Part shown: piece by piece, positions 1-11,200 of the stretch
Layout of the letters: every line of letters begins with the position of its first letter
Position numbering within the stretch: position 1 is the first letter of the stretch
From: Echinicola soli
Lineage (GTDB): Bacteria; Bacteroidota; Bacteroidia; Cytophagales; Cyclobacteriaceae
Direction of reading: 5' to 3'
Assembly (NCBI RefSeq): GCF_006575665.1
Contig: NZ_CP041253.1
Coordinates: forward strand, 253,501 to 317,500
DNA: 64,000 nt
Notes under the pieces: model-generated
Database searches by the model: none
Seen by the model: the letters and a program-made list of their open reading frames with translations, nothing else
Told to the model about the DNA's origin: nothing
Made by a program: the position numbers and the translations under genes

Positions 1-253
1 TACCCATACGGACCTCAGCAGGTTTCTTGGTGATAGGCTTGTCAGGAAAAATTCTGATCCATACTTGCCCTTCCCTTTTCATTGCTCTGGTCATCGCAAT
101 ACGAGCTGCCTCGATTTGACGAGAGGTAATCCATCCTGCTTCCAGGGACTTAATACCAAAGTTACCGAAGGCAAGAGTATGTCCTCTTTGCGCGATACCT
201 TTGATGCGTCCCTTTTGCATCTTTCTATATTTAGTTCTTCTTGGCTGTAACAT
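1..253 (-). CDS. rplP: 50S ribosomal protein L16 (partial, N-terminal 84 residues)
   Basis: Large-subunit protein at the base of the A-site tRNA path. The visible N-terminus begins [16 protein letters not shown] and continues with the conserved [13 protein letters not shown] and [18 protein letters not shown] segments typical of L16. The start is the ATG at 251-253, 24 bases after the rpsC stop. The window edge removes the C-terminal part; the reading frame is open to base 1. It is the last visible gene of the rplC-led S10-type operon, in the usual order rpsC-rplP. Identification is secure; only the 3' end is unseen. Confidence 0.97.
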   Translation of the reverse strand, partial: MLQPRRTKYRKMQKGRIKGIAQRGHTLAFGNFGIKSLEAGWITSRQIEAARIAMTRAMKREGQVWIRIFPDKPITKKPAEVRMG

Positions 254-277
254 GATTTCTCACTTATTGGGTGAAAA

Positions 278-1006
278 TTAGTTATTTCTCTTTCTTCTCT
301 TAGGACCGCCTTCTCTTCTTCTTCGTCCCGCTCCGCCAGATTTCTCATTGGCGATTCCGGCATTTGGAGAAAGATCTCGCTTGCCATAAACCTCACCTTT
401 GAAAATCCATACTTTGATACCGATGATACCATAGACGGTCTGCGCTTCAGAGAGTGCATAATCGATGTCCGCTCTCAAGGTGTGCAAAGGAATTCTTCCT
501 TCTTTGTACATCTCAGAGCGTGCCATTTCTGCACCACCAAGACGTCCTGAAAGCTTGATCTTGATACCTTCAGCACCTACTCTCATCGTAGCGGCAATGG
601 ATTGCTTCATTGCTCTTCTAAATGAGATTCTCGCCTGAAGTTGCTGAGCGATTGATTCTCCTACCAATTTCGCATCCAGTTCAGGACGCTTGATTTCAAA
701 GATGTTGATCTGAACATCCTTATTGGTAAGCTTCTTAAGCTCTTCTTTCAATTTATCTACTTCCGCACCACCTTTACCAATGACTACACCTGGACGGGCA
801 GTGTGGATAGTAAGTGTTATTCTCTTAAGCGTTCTTTCGATAATTACTTTTGCAATGCCCCCTTTAGGAATCCTGGCATATACATATTTCCTGATCTTTT
901 GATCTTCGTACAGTTTGTCGGCAAAATCCCTGCCGCCATACCAGTTGGAATCCCAGCCCTTAACGATACCTAGTCTAAGACCAATAGGGTTAACTTTTTG
1001 TCCCAT
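278..1006 (-). CDS. rpsC: 30S ribosomal protein S3
   Basis: Small-subunit protein at the mRNA entry tunnel. The 242-residue product has the S3 start [13 protein letters not shown], a KH type II domain with the GxxG loop inside [13 protein letters not shown] (about residues 74-86), and the S3 C-terminal domain with [13 protein letters not shown] and [15 protein letters not shown] basic tail ([16 protein letters not shown]) follows. It lies 9 bases after rplV and 24 bases before rplP, in the canonical S10 operon order, and is therefore read with them from the rplC promoter. Confidence 0.98.
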   Translation of the reverse strand: MGQKVNPIGLRLGIVKGWDSNWYGGRDFADKLYEDQKIRKYVYARIPKGGIAKVIIERTLKRITLTIHTARPGVVIGKGGAEVDKLKEELKKLTNKDVQINIFEIKRPELDAKLVGESIAQQLQARISFRRAMKQSIAATMRVGAEGIKIKLSGRLGGAEMARSEMYKEGRIPLHTLRADIDYALSEAQTVYGIIGIKVWIFKGEVYGKRDLSPNAGIANEKSGGAGRRRREGGPKRRKRNN

Positions 1007-1015
1007 ATTCTAATC

Positions 1016-1405
1016 TTAATTAGCGTTTTCTTTTGTTTCTACTTCATCAGCGGTAACTTCAGAGTTGAACGCATCTACTACCAAAGTCACATGATTTGAT
1101 CTTTTACGAATTCTGTGGGCCCTACCCTGGGGAGCAGGTCTAAGTCTTTTCAGCATTCGACCACCGTCCACTTGAATAGTCTTTACATATAGGTCAGCTT
1201 CTTCAAGTTTTTCGTCTGGATTTTTTGCTTGCCAGTTTGCAATGGCAGATAGCAACAATTTCTCCAGTTTTGCTGCACCGTGATTCGGTGTAAATTTCAA
1301 TATGCTCAAGGCGCTACCTACTCTCTGTCCCCTTACCAGGTCAGCTACAAGACGCATCTTGCGAGGCGACGTAGGTACATTATTTAGTCTTGCTATTGCT
1401 TCCAT
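1016..1405 (-). CDS. rplV: 50S ribosomal protein L22
   Basis: L22 lines the polypeptide exit tunnel. The 129-residue product starts [20 protein letters not shown], the conserved L22 opening, and carries the extended beta-hairpin segment [19 protein letters not shown] (about residues 81-99) that reaches into the tunnel and where macrolide-resistance changes occur in other bacteria. A short acidic C-terminal extension ([12 protein letters not shown]) is present, as in many Bacteroidota. It is separated by 2 bases from rpsS and by 9 bases from rpsC, so translational coupling is likely. Confidence 0.98.
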   Translation of the reverse strand: MEAIARLNNVPTSPRKMRLVADLVRGQRVGSALSILKFTPNHGAAKLEKLLLSAIANWQAKNPDEKLEEADLYVKTIQVDGGRMLKRLRPAPQGRAHRIRKRSNHVTLVVDAFNSEVTADEVETKENAN

Positions 1406-1407
1406 GA

Positions 1408-1686
1408 TTATCTTCTTCCTTTATCTTTTTTGGCAATGTGACCTCTAAAGTTTCTTGTAGGAGCAAATTCACCAAGCTTGTGACCTACCATGTTATCTGT
1501 TACAAATACTGGAATAAATTTATTTCCATTATGCACAGCAAAGGTATGGCCTACAAAATCCGGAGAGATCATAGATCTTCTTGACCAAGTCTTGATCACA
1601 GACTTTTTGCCGGATTCGTTCATTGCATCTACTTTTTTGGCCAAGTGATGAGCTATATAAGGCCCTTTTTTTAATGAACGTGCCAT
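1408..1686 (-). CDS. rpsS: 30S ribosomal protein S19
   Basis: S19 sits in the small-subunit head and contacts S13 and the A-site finger. The 92-residue product has the family opening [15 protein letters not shown] and the conserved segments [21 protein letters not shown] and [18 protein letters not shown]. Length is normal for S19. It is 2 bases from both neighbours (rplB upstream, rplV downstream), which fits tight coupling within the S10 operon. Confidence 0.98.
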   Translation of the reverse strand: MARSLKKGPYIAHHLAKKVDAMNESGKKSVIKTWSRRSMISPDFVGHTFAVHNGNKFIPVFVTDNMVGHKLGEFAPTRNFRGHIAKKDKGRR

Positions 1687-1688
1687 AA

Positions 1689-2513
1689 TTATTTAGATCT
1701 TTTACTAATGATAAACTTGTTTGAATACTTTTTAGGCGATCTGGTTTTCTTACCCTTAGCCAGCAAACCAGTCCTAGATCTTGGGTGTCCTCCAGATGAA
1801 CGGCCTTCACCACCACCCATTGGGTGATCCACAGGGTTCATCGCCACACCTCTTACTCTTGGACGCTTGCCTAACCAACGGTTTCTACCAGCTTTGCCCA
1901 ATACCACGTTCATGTGATCTGCATTAGACACGGTTCCTACGGTAGCTTTACATACACCCAGGATCAATCGCAGCTCGCCAGATGGTAGTTTGATGGCTAC
2001 ATATTTACCTTCTTTTGCTACCAATTGTGCATAGCTACCAGCACTTCTTGCCAATGTACCACCCTTACCAGGCTTAAGCTCCACATTGTGGATAATGGTA
2101 CCTAAAGGAATGTTCTTCATCGGAAGGTTATTCCCTACTTCAGGAGCTACATTCTCTCCGGAAACAACAGTATCTCCTGCTGTCAATCCTTGCGGTGCGA
2201 CGATGTAAGCCTTCGCTCCATCAGCGTAATACAATAACGCCAATCGAGCTGTTCTGTTAGGATCATATTCAATCCCTTTTACAGTAGCAGGCACTCCATC
2301 CTTGTTCCGCTTATAGTCAACTAATCTTAGTCTTTTCTTATGACCCCCACCGATATAGCGAGCGGTCATCTTTCCTGAGTTATTTCTTCCGCCTGATTTC
2401 TTCAACGGAGCCAACAATGACTTCTCTGGCGTGGACTTAGTGACTTCGTCAAAAGTCGGTGCCAGTCTATATCGGGTACCGGGAGTTACAGGCTTTAATT
2501 TTTTAACTGCCAT
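1689..2513 (-). CDS. rplB: 50S ribosomal protein L2
   Basis: L2 supports the peptidyl-transferase centre and subunit joining. The 274-residue product has the RNA-binding core ([20 protein letters not shown], about residues 40-59) and the conserved C-terminal loop [20 protein letters not shown] that holds the His needed for peptidyl-transferase activity in E. coli L2. The C-terminus ends in the basic [14 protein letters not shown] typical of the family. It lies 13 bases after rplW and 2 bases before rpsS. Confidence 0.98.
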   Translation of the reverse strand: MAVKKLKPVTPGTRYRLAPTFDEVTKSTPEKSLLAPLKKSGGRNNSGKMTARYIGGGHKKRLRLVDYKRNKDGVPATVKGIEYDPNRTARLALLYYADGAKAYIVAPQGLTAGDTVVSGENVAPEVGNNLPMKNIPLGTIIHNVELKPGKGGTLARSAGSYAQLVAKEGKYVAIKLPSGELRLILGVCKATVGTVSNADHMNVVLGKAGRNRWLGKRPRVRGVAMNPVDHPMGGGEGRSSGGHPRSRTGLLAKGKKTRSPKKYSNKFIISKRSK

Positions 2514-2526
2514 GATTCTGATTCAA

Positions 2527-2814
2527 TTAAATTTCTCCGTAAAAGTCAATTACTTCTCCATCGGCTACTTGTACAATAGCTTTCTTGAAAGCATTGGTAT
2601 AACCGGATACTACTTTAGTCTTTGTGTAACGTGTCTTTAGTTTTGCTGCATAACGCATTGTTCTCACTGACACCACTTTTACACCGAACATTTTCTCTAC
2701 GGCTGCTTTGATTTCTGGCTTCTTAGCAGTTTTCTCTACTACAAATCCATAAACGCCTCTTTCGTTCATTGCCGAAATCTTTTCCGTAATCAAAGGCTTT
2801 TTTAGTATATCCAT
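2527..2814 (-). CDS. rplW: 50S ribosomal protein L23
   Basis: L23 sits at the tunnel exit and is the docking site for trigger factor and SRP. The 95-residue product opens MDILKKPLITEKISAMNE, a typical L23 start, and has the KPEIKAAVEKMFGVKVVSVRT segment common to the family. It starts 4 bases after rplD ends and is followed after 13 bases by rplB, the canonical order. Confidence 0.97.
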   Translation of the reverse strand: MDILKKPLITEKISAMNERGVYGFVVEKTAKKPEIKAAVEKMFGVKVVSVRTMRYAAKLKTRYTKTKVVSGYTNAFKKAIVQVADGEVIDFYGEI

Positions 2815-2818
2815 TGTC

Positions 2819-3448
2819 TTACTTCGATAAAAGGGTTTCCAACTTACTTACTGAACCTTCACAAAGTACCAATGTATCCGCGTGCAACAGATCATAAGTA
2901 TTGATATCTGCTACGGTTTTTACTTGTGCTTTTGGAAGGTTTCTGCTTGACAAATAAACATTGTTGTTTGCTTCTGGAAGCACCAACAGTGTCTTCTTAT
3001 CCGCCAAAGAAAGACCAGACAATAGCGCTACGTAATTTTTGGTCTTGATGCTGTCAAAGCTTACATCTTCCAAAATCGTCAAGCTGTTGTCCTTAGCTTT
3101 GTAAGTAAGGGCAGATTTTCTTGCCAATTGTTTTACTTTCTTGTTCAACTTGAAAGAGTAGTTTCTTGGTCTTGGACCGAATACTCTACCCCCACCCCTG
3201 AACAATGGAGATTTAATAGAACCAGCTCTGGCACCACCGGTACCTTTTTGTTTCTTTATCTTCTTTGTTGAGCCGACTATCTCAGCCCTCTCTTTGCTCT
3301 TATGAGTACCCTGTCTTTGGTTGGCCAAAAACTGCTTCACATCCAGGTAGATCGCATGATCATTAGGCTCGATCGCGAAAATTTCGTCAGAAAGATTTAC
3401 CTTTCTACCTGTCTCTTCACCGTTATGTTTTAATACTGCTAATTCCAT
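2819..3448 (-). CDS. rplD: 50S ribosomal protein L4
   Basis: L4 lines the exit tunnel constriction. The 209-residue product begins [19 protein letters not shown] and contains the conserved tunnel-loop segment [11 protein letters not shown]...[15 protein letters not shown] (about residues 47-76) with [20 protein letters not shown] behind it. In E. coli L4 also autoregulates the S10 operon; whether that holds here cannot be judged from sequence. The gene is 4 bases from both rplC and rplW. Confidence 0.98.
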   Translation of the reverse strand: MELAVLKHNGEETGRKVNLSDEIFAIEPNDHAIYLDVKQFLANQRQGTHKSKERAEIVGSTKKIKKQKGTGGARAGSIKSPLFRGGGRVFGPRPRNYSFKLNKKVKQLARKSALTYKAKDNSLTILEDVSFDSIKTKNYVALLSGLSLADKKTLLVLPEANNNVYLSSRNLPKAQVKTVADINTYDLLHADTLVLCEGSVSKLETLLSK

Positions 3449-3452
3449 TTGA

Positions 3453-4085
3453 TTACTTCTCTAAAATAACGTAAGAATTTTTTGGACCAGGGACAGAGCC
3501 ACTTACCAAGATCAAGTTCTTTTCAGCATAAACCTTCAATACTTTAAGGTTCAATACTTTCACGCGGCTTCCTCCCATTCTACCTGCCATTCTTAGGCCC
3601 TTGAATACTCGAGATGGCCAAGAACATGCTCCAATAGAACCGGGGTGTCTTTGACGGTTATGCTGACCGTGGGTAGACCCACCTACACCAGCAAATCCGT
3701 GACGTTTTACAACACCCTGGAAACCTTTACCTTTAGAAGTTCCGATAGCATCTACAAAGTCTCCTTCTGCGAAAACCTCTCCTGCTTTTACGGATTTCCC
3801 AAGATCCACTTGACCTTCAAATTCAATTCTGAAGTCTCTGAATTCTACAACTTTCTGCTTAGGTGTGGTTCCGGCCTTTTTAAAATGGCCCAGCAATGGC
3901 TTAGGAGTGTTTTTCTCCTTACGCTCACCATAACCCAACTGAACAGCGCTGTACCCGTCTGTTTCTACATTTTTTACTTGCGTCACTACGCAAGGACCAG
4001 CTTCTATTAGCGTGCATGCGACACTTCGTCCATCGGCACTGAAAACGCTAGTCATTCCTACTTTTTTACCTATTATTCCAGACAT
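3453..4085 (-). CDS. rplC: 50S ribosomal protein L3; first gene of the S10-type operon here
   Basis: L3 contacts the peptidyl-transferase centre. The 210-residue product starts [19 protein letters not shown] and has the signature [21 protein letters not shown] (about residues 125-145) and [23 protein letters not shown]. The Gln that is methylated in E. coli L3 lies in the [11 protein letters not shown] motif. It is preceded by its own promoter (4147-4177) and is separated from rpsJ by a terminator, so it heads a separate transcription unit rather than following rpsJ directly. Start is the ATG at 4083-4085. Confidence 0.98.
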   Translation of the reverse strand: MSGIIGKKVGMTSVFSADGRSVACTLIEAGPCVVTQVKNVETDGYSAVQLGYGERKEKNTPKPLLGHFKKAGTTPKQKVVEFRDFRIEFEGQVDLGKSVKAGEVFAEGDFVDAIGTSKGKGFQGVVKRHGFAGVGGSTHGQHNRQRHPGSIGACSWPSRVFKGLRMAGRMGGSRVKVLNLKVLKVYAEKNLILVSGSVPGPKNSYVILEK

Positions 4086-4146
4086 CTTCTGTTATATAAT
4101 ATAATTATGCACACGTATTTACACACTTGTGCCTTTTTAAGGACTG

Positions 4147-4177
4147 CAAAGTTAGTAATTAAAATACAGCTTACAAA
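4147..4177 (-). promoter_or_regulatory. Promoter of the rplC operon (TTTG-N19-TAACTTTG)
   Basis: On the minus strand a -33-type TTTG (4174-4177) is followed after 19 bases by TAACTTTG (4147-4154), matching the Bacteroidota consensus TTG-N19-TAnnTTTG. The next bases are CAGTCC. The site lies about 60 bases upstream of the rplC ATG and downstream of a terminator, which fits a start of transcription for the rplC-rplD-rplW-rplB-rpsS-rplV-rpsC-rplP unit. Confidence 0.8.
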
Positions 4178-4273
4178 TTACAACTCATATATTTTCAAAC
4201 ATTTACAAAAATTATATTCCATAAAACACTGACATGCTGTGCCTCCTACAAAATAATATATGAGCATTATCTA

Positions 4274-4313
4274 AAAAAGAAAAGACCCATCCGCTGATGG
4301 CGGACAGGTCCTT
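4274..4313 (-). terminator. Intrinsic terminator after rpsJ
   Basis: The minus strand has a GC-rich hairpin (arms about 4281-4291 and 4297-4307, GACC..TCCGC against GCGG..GGTC with two mismatches) followed by TTTTCTTTTTT. It lies just after the rpsJ stop and before the rplC promoter, so it should end the rpsL-rpsG-fusA-rpsJ transcript. Confidence 0.75.
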
Positions 4314-4336
4314 TTGCTAAATTTTATGCATAAAGA

Positions 4337-4642
4337 TCAAACTTTGATCTCTACATCTACTCCACTTGGAAGTTCGATTTTCATCAAGGCATCTACAGTT
4401 TTAGAGCTGTTGGAATAAATATCCACCAACCTTTTGTAGGTACACAATTGATACTGATCTCTTGCCTTCTTGTTTACGTGTGGCGACTTCAGTACCGTAA
4501 ACTTCTCCTTTTTGGTAGGCAAAGGAATCGGACCAACCACCACTGCTCCGGTAGTCTTTACAGCTTTAACGATTTTCTCTGATGACTTGTCCACCAAAGT
4601 ATGATCGTAAGACTTAAGTTTTATTCTTATTTTCTGATTCAT
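4337..4642 (-). CDS. rpsJ: 30S ribosomal protein S10
   Basis: S10 is a small-subunit head protein that also pairs with NusB in antitermination. The 101-residue product begins [20 protein letters not shown] and has the conserved [23 protein letters not shown] and [16 protein letters not shown] segments. The ATG at 4640-4642 was chosen because the in-frame extension upstream only reaches a TTG and the family starts at this Met. It is 12 bases after fusA and is the last gene of the str-type operon; a terminator separates it from rplC. Confidence 0.97.
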   Translation of the reverse strand: MNQKIRIKLKSYDHTLVDKSSEKIVKAVKTTGAVVVGPIPLPTKKEKFTVLKSPHVNKKARDQYQLCTYKRLVDIYSNSSKTVDALMKIELPSGVDVEIKV

Positions 4643-4654
4643 GTTCAATTAAAT

Positions 4655-6775
4655 TTAGGCCTTAGCTCCTTTTACTTCAGCAATTACACCTTCAGCGATA
4701 TTATTAGGAACTGGTTCATAGTGAGAGAATGTCAAGGTAGCTGTTGCTCTACCGGAAGAAATCGTTCTAAGGTCAGTAATATAACCAAACAACTCTGACA
4801 ATGGCACAGCAGCTTTAACTACTGATGAAGTACCTTTGGTATCCATCCCTTTCATTAATCCTCTTCTTCTGTTCAAATCACCAGTGATAGGTCCAGTATA
4901 TTCATCTGGAGTAACCACATCCACAGACATAATTGGCTCCAATAGTTGAGGCTTACATTTCTTGGCTGCCTCTTTAAAACCTAATCTGGCGGCCAATTCA
5001 AAGGAAAGCGCATCGGAATCGACATCGTGGAAGGAACCGTGGAACAGTCTTACCTTCATCGCCTCGATCGGATAGCCGGCCAAAGGACCGTTTTTCATCG
5101 CTTCCTGGAATCCTTTTTGAATAGATGGAATAAATTCTTTCGGAATGACACCACCTACAATACCGTTTTGAAATTCAAGGCCCGGCTTAATTTCGCCAGA
5201 CTCGGGATCTTCCTCTTTAGGACCAAGTTCAAATACGATGTCGGCAAATTTACCTTTACCACCTGTTTGTTTCTTGTACACTTCTTTGTGTTCCACAGAA
5301 CCAAACAATGCTTCCTTGTATGCCACTTGGGGAGCACCTTGGGTGATTTCCACCTTAAACTCCCTCTTCAGGCGGTCAATGATGATATCCAAGTGAAGCT
5401 CACCCATACCTCTAAGGATTGTCTGACCGGTTTCATGATCAGTATTCACTTGTAGGGTTGGATCTTCTTCCACCAATTTGGTGATGGCCATGGACAGTTT
5501 ATCCACATCTGCCTTGGTCTTAGGCTCAATGGCATAACCGATCACAGGCTCTGGGAAGATCATGGATTCCAATACCACCTTGCGGTTTTCTGCACACAGG
5601 GTATCCCCTGTTTTGATATCTTTAAATCCTACGACAGCTCCGATATCCCCGGCTTCTAATCGTTCGATTTGATTTTGTTTGTTGGCGTGCATTTGGAATA
5701 CACGTGAAATTCGTTCTTTGTTGCCAGATCGGCTGTTGAACACATAAGAACCAGATTCCAATACTCCGGAATAAGCTCTTACAAAACAAAGGCGCCCTAC
5801 GAATGGATCAGTGGCGATCTTAAAGGCAAGACCTGCAAAAGGCTCTTTTACATCCGGAGCAAGAGAAACTTCTTTCTCCTCATCATTCAGGTCATGGGCG
5901 ATGACATTGTCCTTGTCCAGTGGAGAAGGAAGAAGCTCCATCACCAAGTCCAACATGGTCTGAACTCCCTTGTTTTTAAAAGAAGATCCACATACCATTG
6001 GTACGATCTTCATATCGATTACAGCTTTTCTCAATGCTGTAAGAATTTCATCTTCTGTAATAGAGCTGGAATCCTCGAAGAATTTCTCCATCAGCGACTC
6101 ATCATAGTCAGCCACTGCCTCCAGCAAATGCTCTCTCCACTCAGCGGTCTCTTCCAGAAGATCCTCTGGAATAGGCACCTCTTCGAAGGTCATTCCAAAA
6201 TCATCTTCATTCCATACGATCGCACGGTTGTTGATCAAGTCAACCACACCGCGGAACCTGTCTTCGGCACCGATAGGAATTTGCAAAGGAACAGCATAGC
6301 TACCCAGCATGTCCTTCACTTGTTTACATACGTCTAAGAAGTTTGCACCTGCACGGTCCATTTTGTTAACGAAGCCGATGCGGGGTACTTTATAATTATC
6401 AGCTAATCTCCAGTTAGTTTCAGATTGGGGCTCTACACCGTCTACTGCACTAAACAAGAAAACAAGCCCATCCAATACACGCAGGGAACGGTTTACTTCT
6501 ACAGTAAAGTCCACGTGACCTGGAGTATCGATGATGTTGATTTGGTATTTATTATCTCTATAAGGCCAGAACACCGTAGTGGCTGCTGAAGTAATGGTGA
6601 TACCTCTCTCTTGTTCCTGAGCCATCCAGTCCATCGTAGCAGCACCATCATGCACCTCTCCGATTTTATGGGAAACGCCTGAATAAAACAGTATCCGCTC
6701 TGTCGTTGTTGTTTTACCGGCATCGATGTGAGCGGCAATACCGATGTTTCTGGTAAATTTTAAGTTTTTTGACAT
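4655..6775 (-). CDS. fusA: Elongation factor G
   Basis: GTPase that drives ribosomal translocation and, with RRF, ribosome recycling. The 706-residue product has the P-loop [12 protein letters not shown] (about residues 15-26), the switch [12 protein letters not shown], the [10 protein letters not shown]3 motif, [10 protein letters not shown] (G4), then domains II-V ending with [23 protein letters not shown]. Length and motifs are those of canonical bacterial EF-G1, not of the non-canonical paralogues. It lies between rpsG (5 bases) and rpsJ (12 bases) in a str-type operon. Confidence 0.98.
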   Translation of the reverse strand: MSKNLKFTRNIGIAAHIDAGKTTTTERILFYSGVSHKIGEVHDGAATMDWMAQEQERGITITSAATTVFWPYRDNKYQINIIDTPGHVDFTVEVNRSLRVLDGLVFLFSAVDGVEPQSETNWRLADNYKVPRIGFVNKMDRAGANFLDVCKQVKDMLGSYAVPLQIPIGAEDRFRGVVDLINNRAIVWNEDDFGMTFEEVPIPEDLLEETAEWREHLLEAVADYDESLMEKFFEDSSSITEDEILTALRKAVIDMKIVPMVCGSSFKNKGVQTMLDLVMELLPSPLDKDNVIAHDLNDEEKEVSLAPDVKEPFAGLAFKIATDPFVGRLCFVRAYSGVLESGSYVFNSRSGNKERISRVFQMHANKQNQIERLEAGDIGAVVGFKDIKTGDTLCAENRKVVLESMIFPEPVIGYAIEPKTKADVDKLSMAITKLVEEDPTLQVNTDHETGQTILRGMGELHLDIIIDRLKREFKVEITQGAPQVAYKEALFGSVEHKEVYKKQTGGKGKFADIVFELGPKEEDPESGEIKPGLEFQNGIVGGVIPKEFIPSIQKGFQEAMKNGPLAGYPIEAMKVRLFHGSFHDVDSDALSFELAARLGFKEAAKKCKPQLLEPIMSVDVVTPDEYTGPITGDLNRRRGLMKGMDTKGTSSVVKAAVPLSELFGYITDLRTISSGRATATLTFSHYEPVPNNIAEGVIAEVKGAKA

Positions 6776-6780
6776 CCTGA

Positions 6781-7248
6781 TTAGAATCTAAAGTGAGAGA
6801 ATGCTTTATTGGCTTCTGCCATTCTGTGGGTATCATCTTTCTTCTTCACAGCTGCACCTTCTCCTTTGGATGCAGCGATGATTTCACCAGCCAGTCGGTC
6901 CATCATCGTTTTTTCTCCCCTTCTTCTGGCAAAGGTAATCATCCACTTGATACCAAGTGAGGTCTTTCTTTCAGGTCTTACTTCCATTGGTACCTGGAAT
7001 GTAGCTCCCCCAACCCTACGACTCTTCACCTCTACAGCTGGAGTTATATTGTTAAGCGCTTTTTTCCAAACCTCAAGACCATTCTCACCCAACTTCTCTT
7101 CTACTTTCTCTACTGCATCATAGAAGATTCTGTAAGCAATACTCTTCTTCCCGTCTACCATAAGGCAGTTCACAAACTTGGTCACCAAAGTATCATTGAA
7201 CTTCGGATCAGGAAGAATATATCTCTTTTTCGGTTTCGCTTTTCTCAT
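6781..7248 (-). CDS. rpsG: 30S ribosomal protein S7
   Basis: S7 organises the 3' domain of 16S rRNA at the E site. The 155-residue product begins [19 protein letters not shown] and has the conserved [24 protein letters not shown] and [22 protein letters not shown] segments. The C-terminus [15 protein letters not shown] is standard for bacterial S7. It follows rpsL by 22 bases and precedes fusA by 5. Confidence 0.98.
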   Translation of the reverse strand: MRKAKPKKRYILPDPKFNDTLVTKFVNCLMVDGKKSIAYRIFYDAVEKVEEKLGENGLEVWKKALNNITPAVEVKSRRVGGATFQVPMEVRPERKTSLGIKWMITFARRRGEKTMMDRLAGEIIAASKGEGAAVKKKDDTHRMAEANKAFSHFRF

Positions 7249-7270
7249 TGTTCAGTTTGTTTTCTAATGT

Positions 7271-7651
7271 TTATTTTTTGTCCTTAGGACGCTTAGCACC
7301 GTACTTGGAGCGACCTTGCTTACGGTCTTTCACTCCTGCTGTATCCAGTGCACCTCGGATGATGTGATAACGCACACCTGGAAGGTCTTTCACACGACCA
7401 CCTCTGATCAATACGATAGAGTGCTCTTGCAAATTGTGTCCTTCACCTGGAATGTAAGCGTTCACTTCTTTTCCATTTGTCAATCTAACCCTGGCCACTT
7501 TTCTCATCGCCGAGTTAGGTTTCTTAGGTGTAGTGGTGTACACCCTTGTACACACACCCCTCCTCTGAGGACATGCATCCAGTGCTCTAGACTTGGACTT
7601 TGTCACCAAAGTGGTTCTACCTTTTCTAACTAACTGTTGTATAGTAGGCAT
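7271..7651 (-). CDS. rpsL: 30S ribosomal protein S12
   Basis: S12 lies at the decoding centre. The 126-residue product begins [12 protein letters not shown] and has the [17 protein letters not shown] loop (Lys43 region) and [17 protein letters not shown] (Lys88 region). Both lysines that mutate in streptomycin-resistant strains are present in the wild-type form, so the gene encodes the streptomycin-sensitive kind of S12. It is the first gene of the rpsL-rpsG-fusA-rpsJ unit, about 50 bases downstream of a clear Bacteroidota promoter. Confidence 0.98.
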   Translation of the reverse strand: MPTIQQLVRKGRTTLVTKSKSRALDACPQRRGVCTRVYTTTPKKPNSAMRKVARVRLTNGKEVNAYIPGEGHNLQEHSIVLIRGGRVKDLPGVRYHIIRGALDTAGVKDRKQGRSKYGAKRPKDKK

Positions 7652-7698
7652 TAACTGATAAAATTTATTTACTCCTTTAACATATGAAATTTGGACTG

Positions 7699-7729
7699 CA
7701 AAGGTAACGAAATCGATAAAACAAACAAA
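7699..7729 (-). promoter_or_regulatory. Promoter of the rpsL (str) operon (TTTG-N19-TACCTTTG)
   Basis: On the minus strand TTTG (7726-7729) and TACCTTTG (7699-7706) are separated by 19 bases, matching the Bacteroidota promoter consensus. The sequence after the -7 element is CAGTCC, identical to that at the rplC promoter. The site is about 50 bases upstream of rpsL. Confidence 0.8.
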
Positions 7730-7749
7730 ATTAAAGAGTTATATTTTGA

Positions 7750-8079
7750 TTAAGCCTCGCCGAGTGTCCCGCCAAAGTTCATGGGGAATTCCGGAACGTC
7801 ATTACCCGCTTCTATTTTACCGAAAGCTTTTTCATACTTCTCCACATTGTCCTTCAGTGCCGAAAGTAACCGCTTGGCATGATCCGGCGTCATGATAATC
7901 CGGGACTTTACCCGTGCCTTGGGAACGCCTGGCATCAAACGGATAAAATCCAACACAAATTCAGAGTTGGAATGGGCAATCATCGCCAGGTTGGCATAAA
8001 TCCCTTCAGCCACCTCATCGGACAGTTCCACATTGATCTGCTGATTTTTCTCTTTTTCTTCCTCCTTATTATCTTCCAT
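7750..8079 (-). CDS. DUF3467 family protein
   Basis: A 109-residue soluble protein of the DUF3467 family, known from sequence only. An acidic N-terminal stretch (MEDNKEEEKEKNQQ) precedes the domain, which contains INVELSDEVAEGIYANLAMIAHSN and VPKARVKSRIIMTPDHAKRLLSAL, both typical of the family. In Bacteroidota such genes are commonly found between rpoC and rpsL, as here. It follows the rpoC terminator and precedes the rpsL promoter, so it is probably transcribed alone or by read-through; no TAnnTTTG promoter was recognised upstream. No biochemical function can be assigned. Confidence 0.85.
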   Translation of the reverse strand: MEDNKEEEKEKNQQINVELSDEVAEGIYANLAMIAHSNSEFVLDFIRLMPGVPKARVKSRIIMTPDHAKRLLSALKDNVEKYEKAFGKIEAGNDVPEFPMNFGGTLGEA

Positions 8080-8171
8080 TACTTTTGGGTATTGGTTATT
8101 GATGATTCAGTTTTTGGCCTTTTACTTCGGCCTCCTGGCTTCCGTCCTCCTTGGCCTTATTGGACTTAACC

Positions 8172-8204
8172 AAAAAAGGCCTGCAATGAATACAGGCCTT
8201 TTGC
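8172..8204 (-). terminator. Intrinsic terminator after rpoC
   Basis: On the minus strand a perfect 10-bp stem AAAAGGCCTG / CAGGCCTTTT (arms 8193-8202 and 8074+100 = 8174-8183, loop 9) runs into TTTTTTGG. It begins about 20 bases after the rpoC stop and should end the secE-to-rpoC transcript. Confidence 0.85.
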
Positions 8205-8221
8205 ACTTTACTTATAGCAAA

Positions 8222-11200
8222 TTACTTTACAGTCTCCTTAGACTTACGGGACTCTCTCTCCTTGTCAGTGGAAGAAGATAGCTTCTCGTACTCCTCTTTG
8301 GAACCAACGATGATGTGCTGGAAGTCTCGCTGTCCTGTACCGGCTGGGATTAAGTGCCCAACAATTACGTTTTCTTTCAAGCCCAACAACTCATCTCGCT
8401 TACCTCTGATAGCTGCTTCACTCAAGACCTTGGTAGTCTCCTGGAAGGAGGCTGCTGATATAAAGCTTTCAGTACCCAAAGATGCTGCTGTAATACCTTG
8501 AAGTGTCGGCTTGGATACGGCAGTTTCCGCATCTCTTACCTGAACAAGCTTAAGGTCTTTACGCTTCAAGCTGGAGTTTTCATCACGTAGCCTTCTGGAG
8601 GTAATGATCATACCAGCTTTTAGAGTGGATGAATCACCAGCGTCCATTACGACCTTCTTATCAAGAATATTATCATTTTCCTCTCTGAATGCCCACTTAT
8701 CTACGATCTGTCCTTGAAGGAATCCAGTATCACCAGCATCAAGGATCTCTACTTTCTGCATCATTTGGCTTACGATCACTTCGATGTGTTTATCGTTGAT
8801 CTTCACACCCTGCAGACGGTATACTTCCTGGATCTCATTAACCAAGTATTCCTGAACAGCTGTTGGTCCTTTGATGGATAGGATATCATTTGGCGTGATA
8901 GCTCCATCAGAAAGTGGCTCGCCAGCTCTGATAAAGTCATTTTCCTGAACCAGGATGTGCTTGGACAGGGATACCATATAACGCTTCTTCACGCCGTCCT
9001 TAGATTCGATGAAGATTTCTCTGTTACCACGCTTGATGCCTCCATAAGTCACCACACCGTCGATTTCAGAAACTACCGCCGGATTGGACGGGTTACGTGC
9101 TTCGAACAGTTCTGTTACTCTAGGAAGACCACCCGTGATATCCCGAGTTTTACCTACCGAACGAGGAATCTTCACAAGGATCTGTCCCGCTTTCACTTTG
9201 TCGCCCTCTTCTACAGCCAAGTGTGCTCCTACTGGAATGTTGTAGCTCTTGGTTTCGTCACCATAGTTTACCACTACAGCTGGGTTCTTGGTCTTATCCT
9301 TGGTATCGATGATTACTTTCTCCTTGTATCCAGTCTGATCATCGGCCACCTCCTTAAAGGTCACCCCTTCGATGATGGACTCAAAGGAAACATCTCCGTC
9401 AAATTCGGATAGAATCACGGCATTATATGGATCCCATGTACATAGAGAATCACCTTTACCGATCTTCTGACCATCTTTTACGTTAAGGATAGCACCATAA
9501 GGGACGTGGTTAGAAACCAGTGTTTTGCCAGATTTGGCATCGTTGATCTTGATCTCACCGGATCGGCCCATCACGACTGCCACTGGATCTCCGTCCTTAT
9601 TGGTAGTATTGATAAATCTGAATTCTTCTTCAAATTCCACTACACCTTCAAACTTCGCATTGATACTTGCCTCTACGGAAATGTTAGATGCTGTACCACC
9701 CACGTGGAATGTTCTCAAGGTAAGTTGTGTACCTGGTTCACCAATGGATTGGGCTGCAATAACCCCTACGGATTCACCATTTTGCACAACACTACCAGTG
9801 GTCAGGTTACGACCGTAGCATTTGGTACAAACGCCTCTTCTGGATTCACAGGTCAATACTGATCTGATCTCCACCTCTTCTACTGCAGACTCATCTACTT
9901 TTCTGGCAAGCTCGTCAGTGATTTCTTCTCCAGACTGAATGATAACCTCATCAGAAATCGGATCAACCACATCGTGCACAGAAACCCTGCCCACTATACG
10001 TTCAGAAAGTGGCTCTACGATCTCGTCATTATCTTTAAGTGCCTGTACGACCAGGCCTCTTAGCGTACCGCAATCCTCTTCGGACACGATCACATCCTGC
10101 GCCACATCCACCAGTCTTCTGGTCAGGTAACCGGCATCGGCGGTTTTAAGCGCCGTATCGGCAAGCCCCTTACGCGCACCGTGCGTAGAGATAAAGTACT
10201 CCAATACATCCAGCCCTTCCTTAAAGTTGGACAGAATAGGGTTTTCGATGATCTCTCCTACAGACCCTTGAAGGTTTTTCTGTGGTTTGGCCATCAATCC
10301 CCGCATACCTCCCAGCTGACGAATCTGTTCTCTTGAACCCCTCGCGCCGGAGTGCATCATCATGTAGATAGCATTGAAGCCTTGTTTATCCTCCTCCATC
10401 TGCTTCATAAGGATATTTGTCAGATTGGAGTTGGTTCTTGTCCAGATATCAATTACCTGGTTGTATCGCTCGTTATCAGTGATCAGCCCCATCAGGTAGT
10501 TATTCCATACCTGATCCACTTCGTCTTTTGCTTTGGTGATCAATGGATCCTTGTCACTTGGAATGATCACATCGTTCAATCCCATGGAAAGTCCGCCGGC
10601 ATAGGCCATCTGGAATCCAAGGTGCTTGATATCATCCAAGAACTGGGCACTACGTGCAATACCACATATTTTCACTACTTCGGCAATAATTTGCTGAAGC
10701 TTCTTTTTGGTCAATAGCTCATTTACATAACCTACTTCTTCTGGAACAAACTGGTTAAAGATCAATCTACCAGCAACGGTTTCAACGATCTTATCTACCA
10801 ATTCTCCGTTCTCATCCCTTACTTTCACTTTACACTTAATGAAAGCGTGTTGTGAAATAACTTTTTCGTTTAAGGCGATGATCACATCCTCCTCGCCGTA
10901 GAATGTCATCCCTTCTCCAGGAACAACCTCTTCTTCGGTGGATCTTTTCCCTTTGGTTACATAATACAGTCCCAACACCATATCCTGTGAAGGCACGGTA
11001 ATTGGTGCCCCATTAGCTGGGTTAAGGATATTGTGTGAAGAAAGCATCAAGGTAGATGCCTCCAAAATAGCCTCATGGCCAAGTGGCACGTGAACGGCCA
11101 TTTGGTCACCGTCAAAGTCGGCATTAAAGGCAGTACACACCAATGGATGCAACTGGATAGCTTTTCCTTCGATCAATTTCGGCTGGAAAGCTTGAATACC

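Noticed and set aside
65..250. Plus-strand open frame opposite rplP
   Set aside because: It is the complement of the conserved L16 frame and has no family features.
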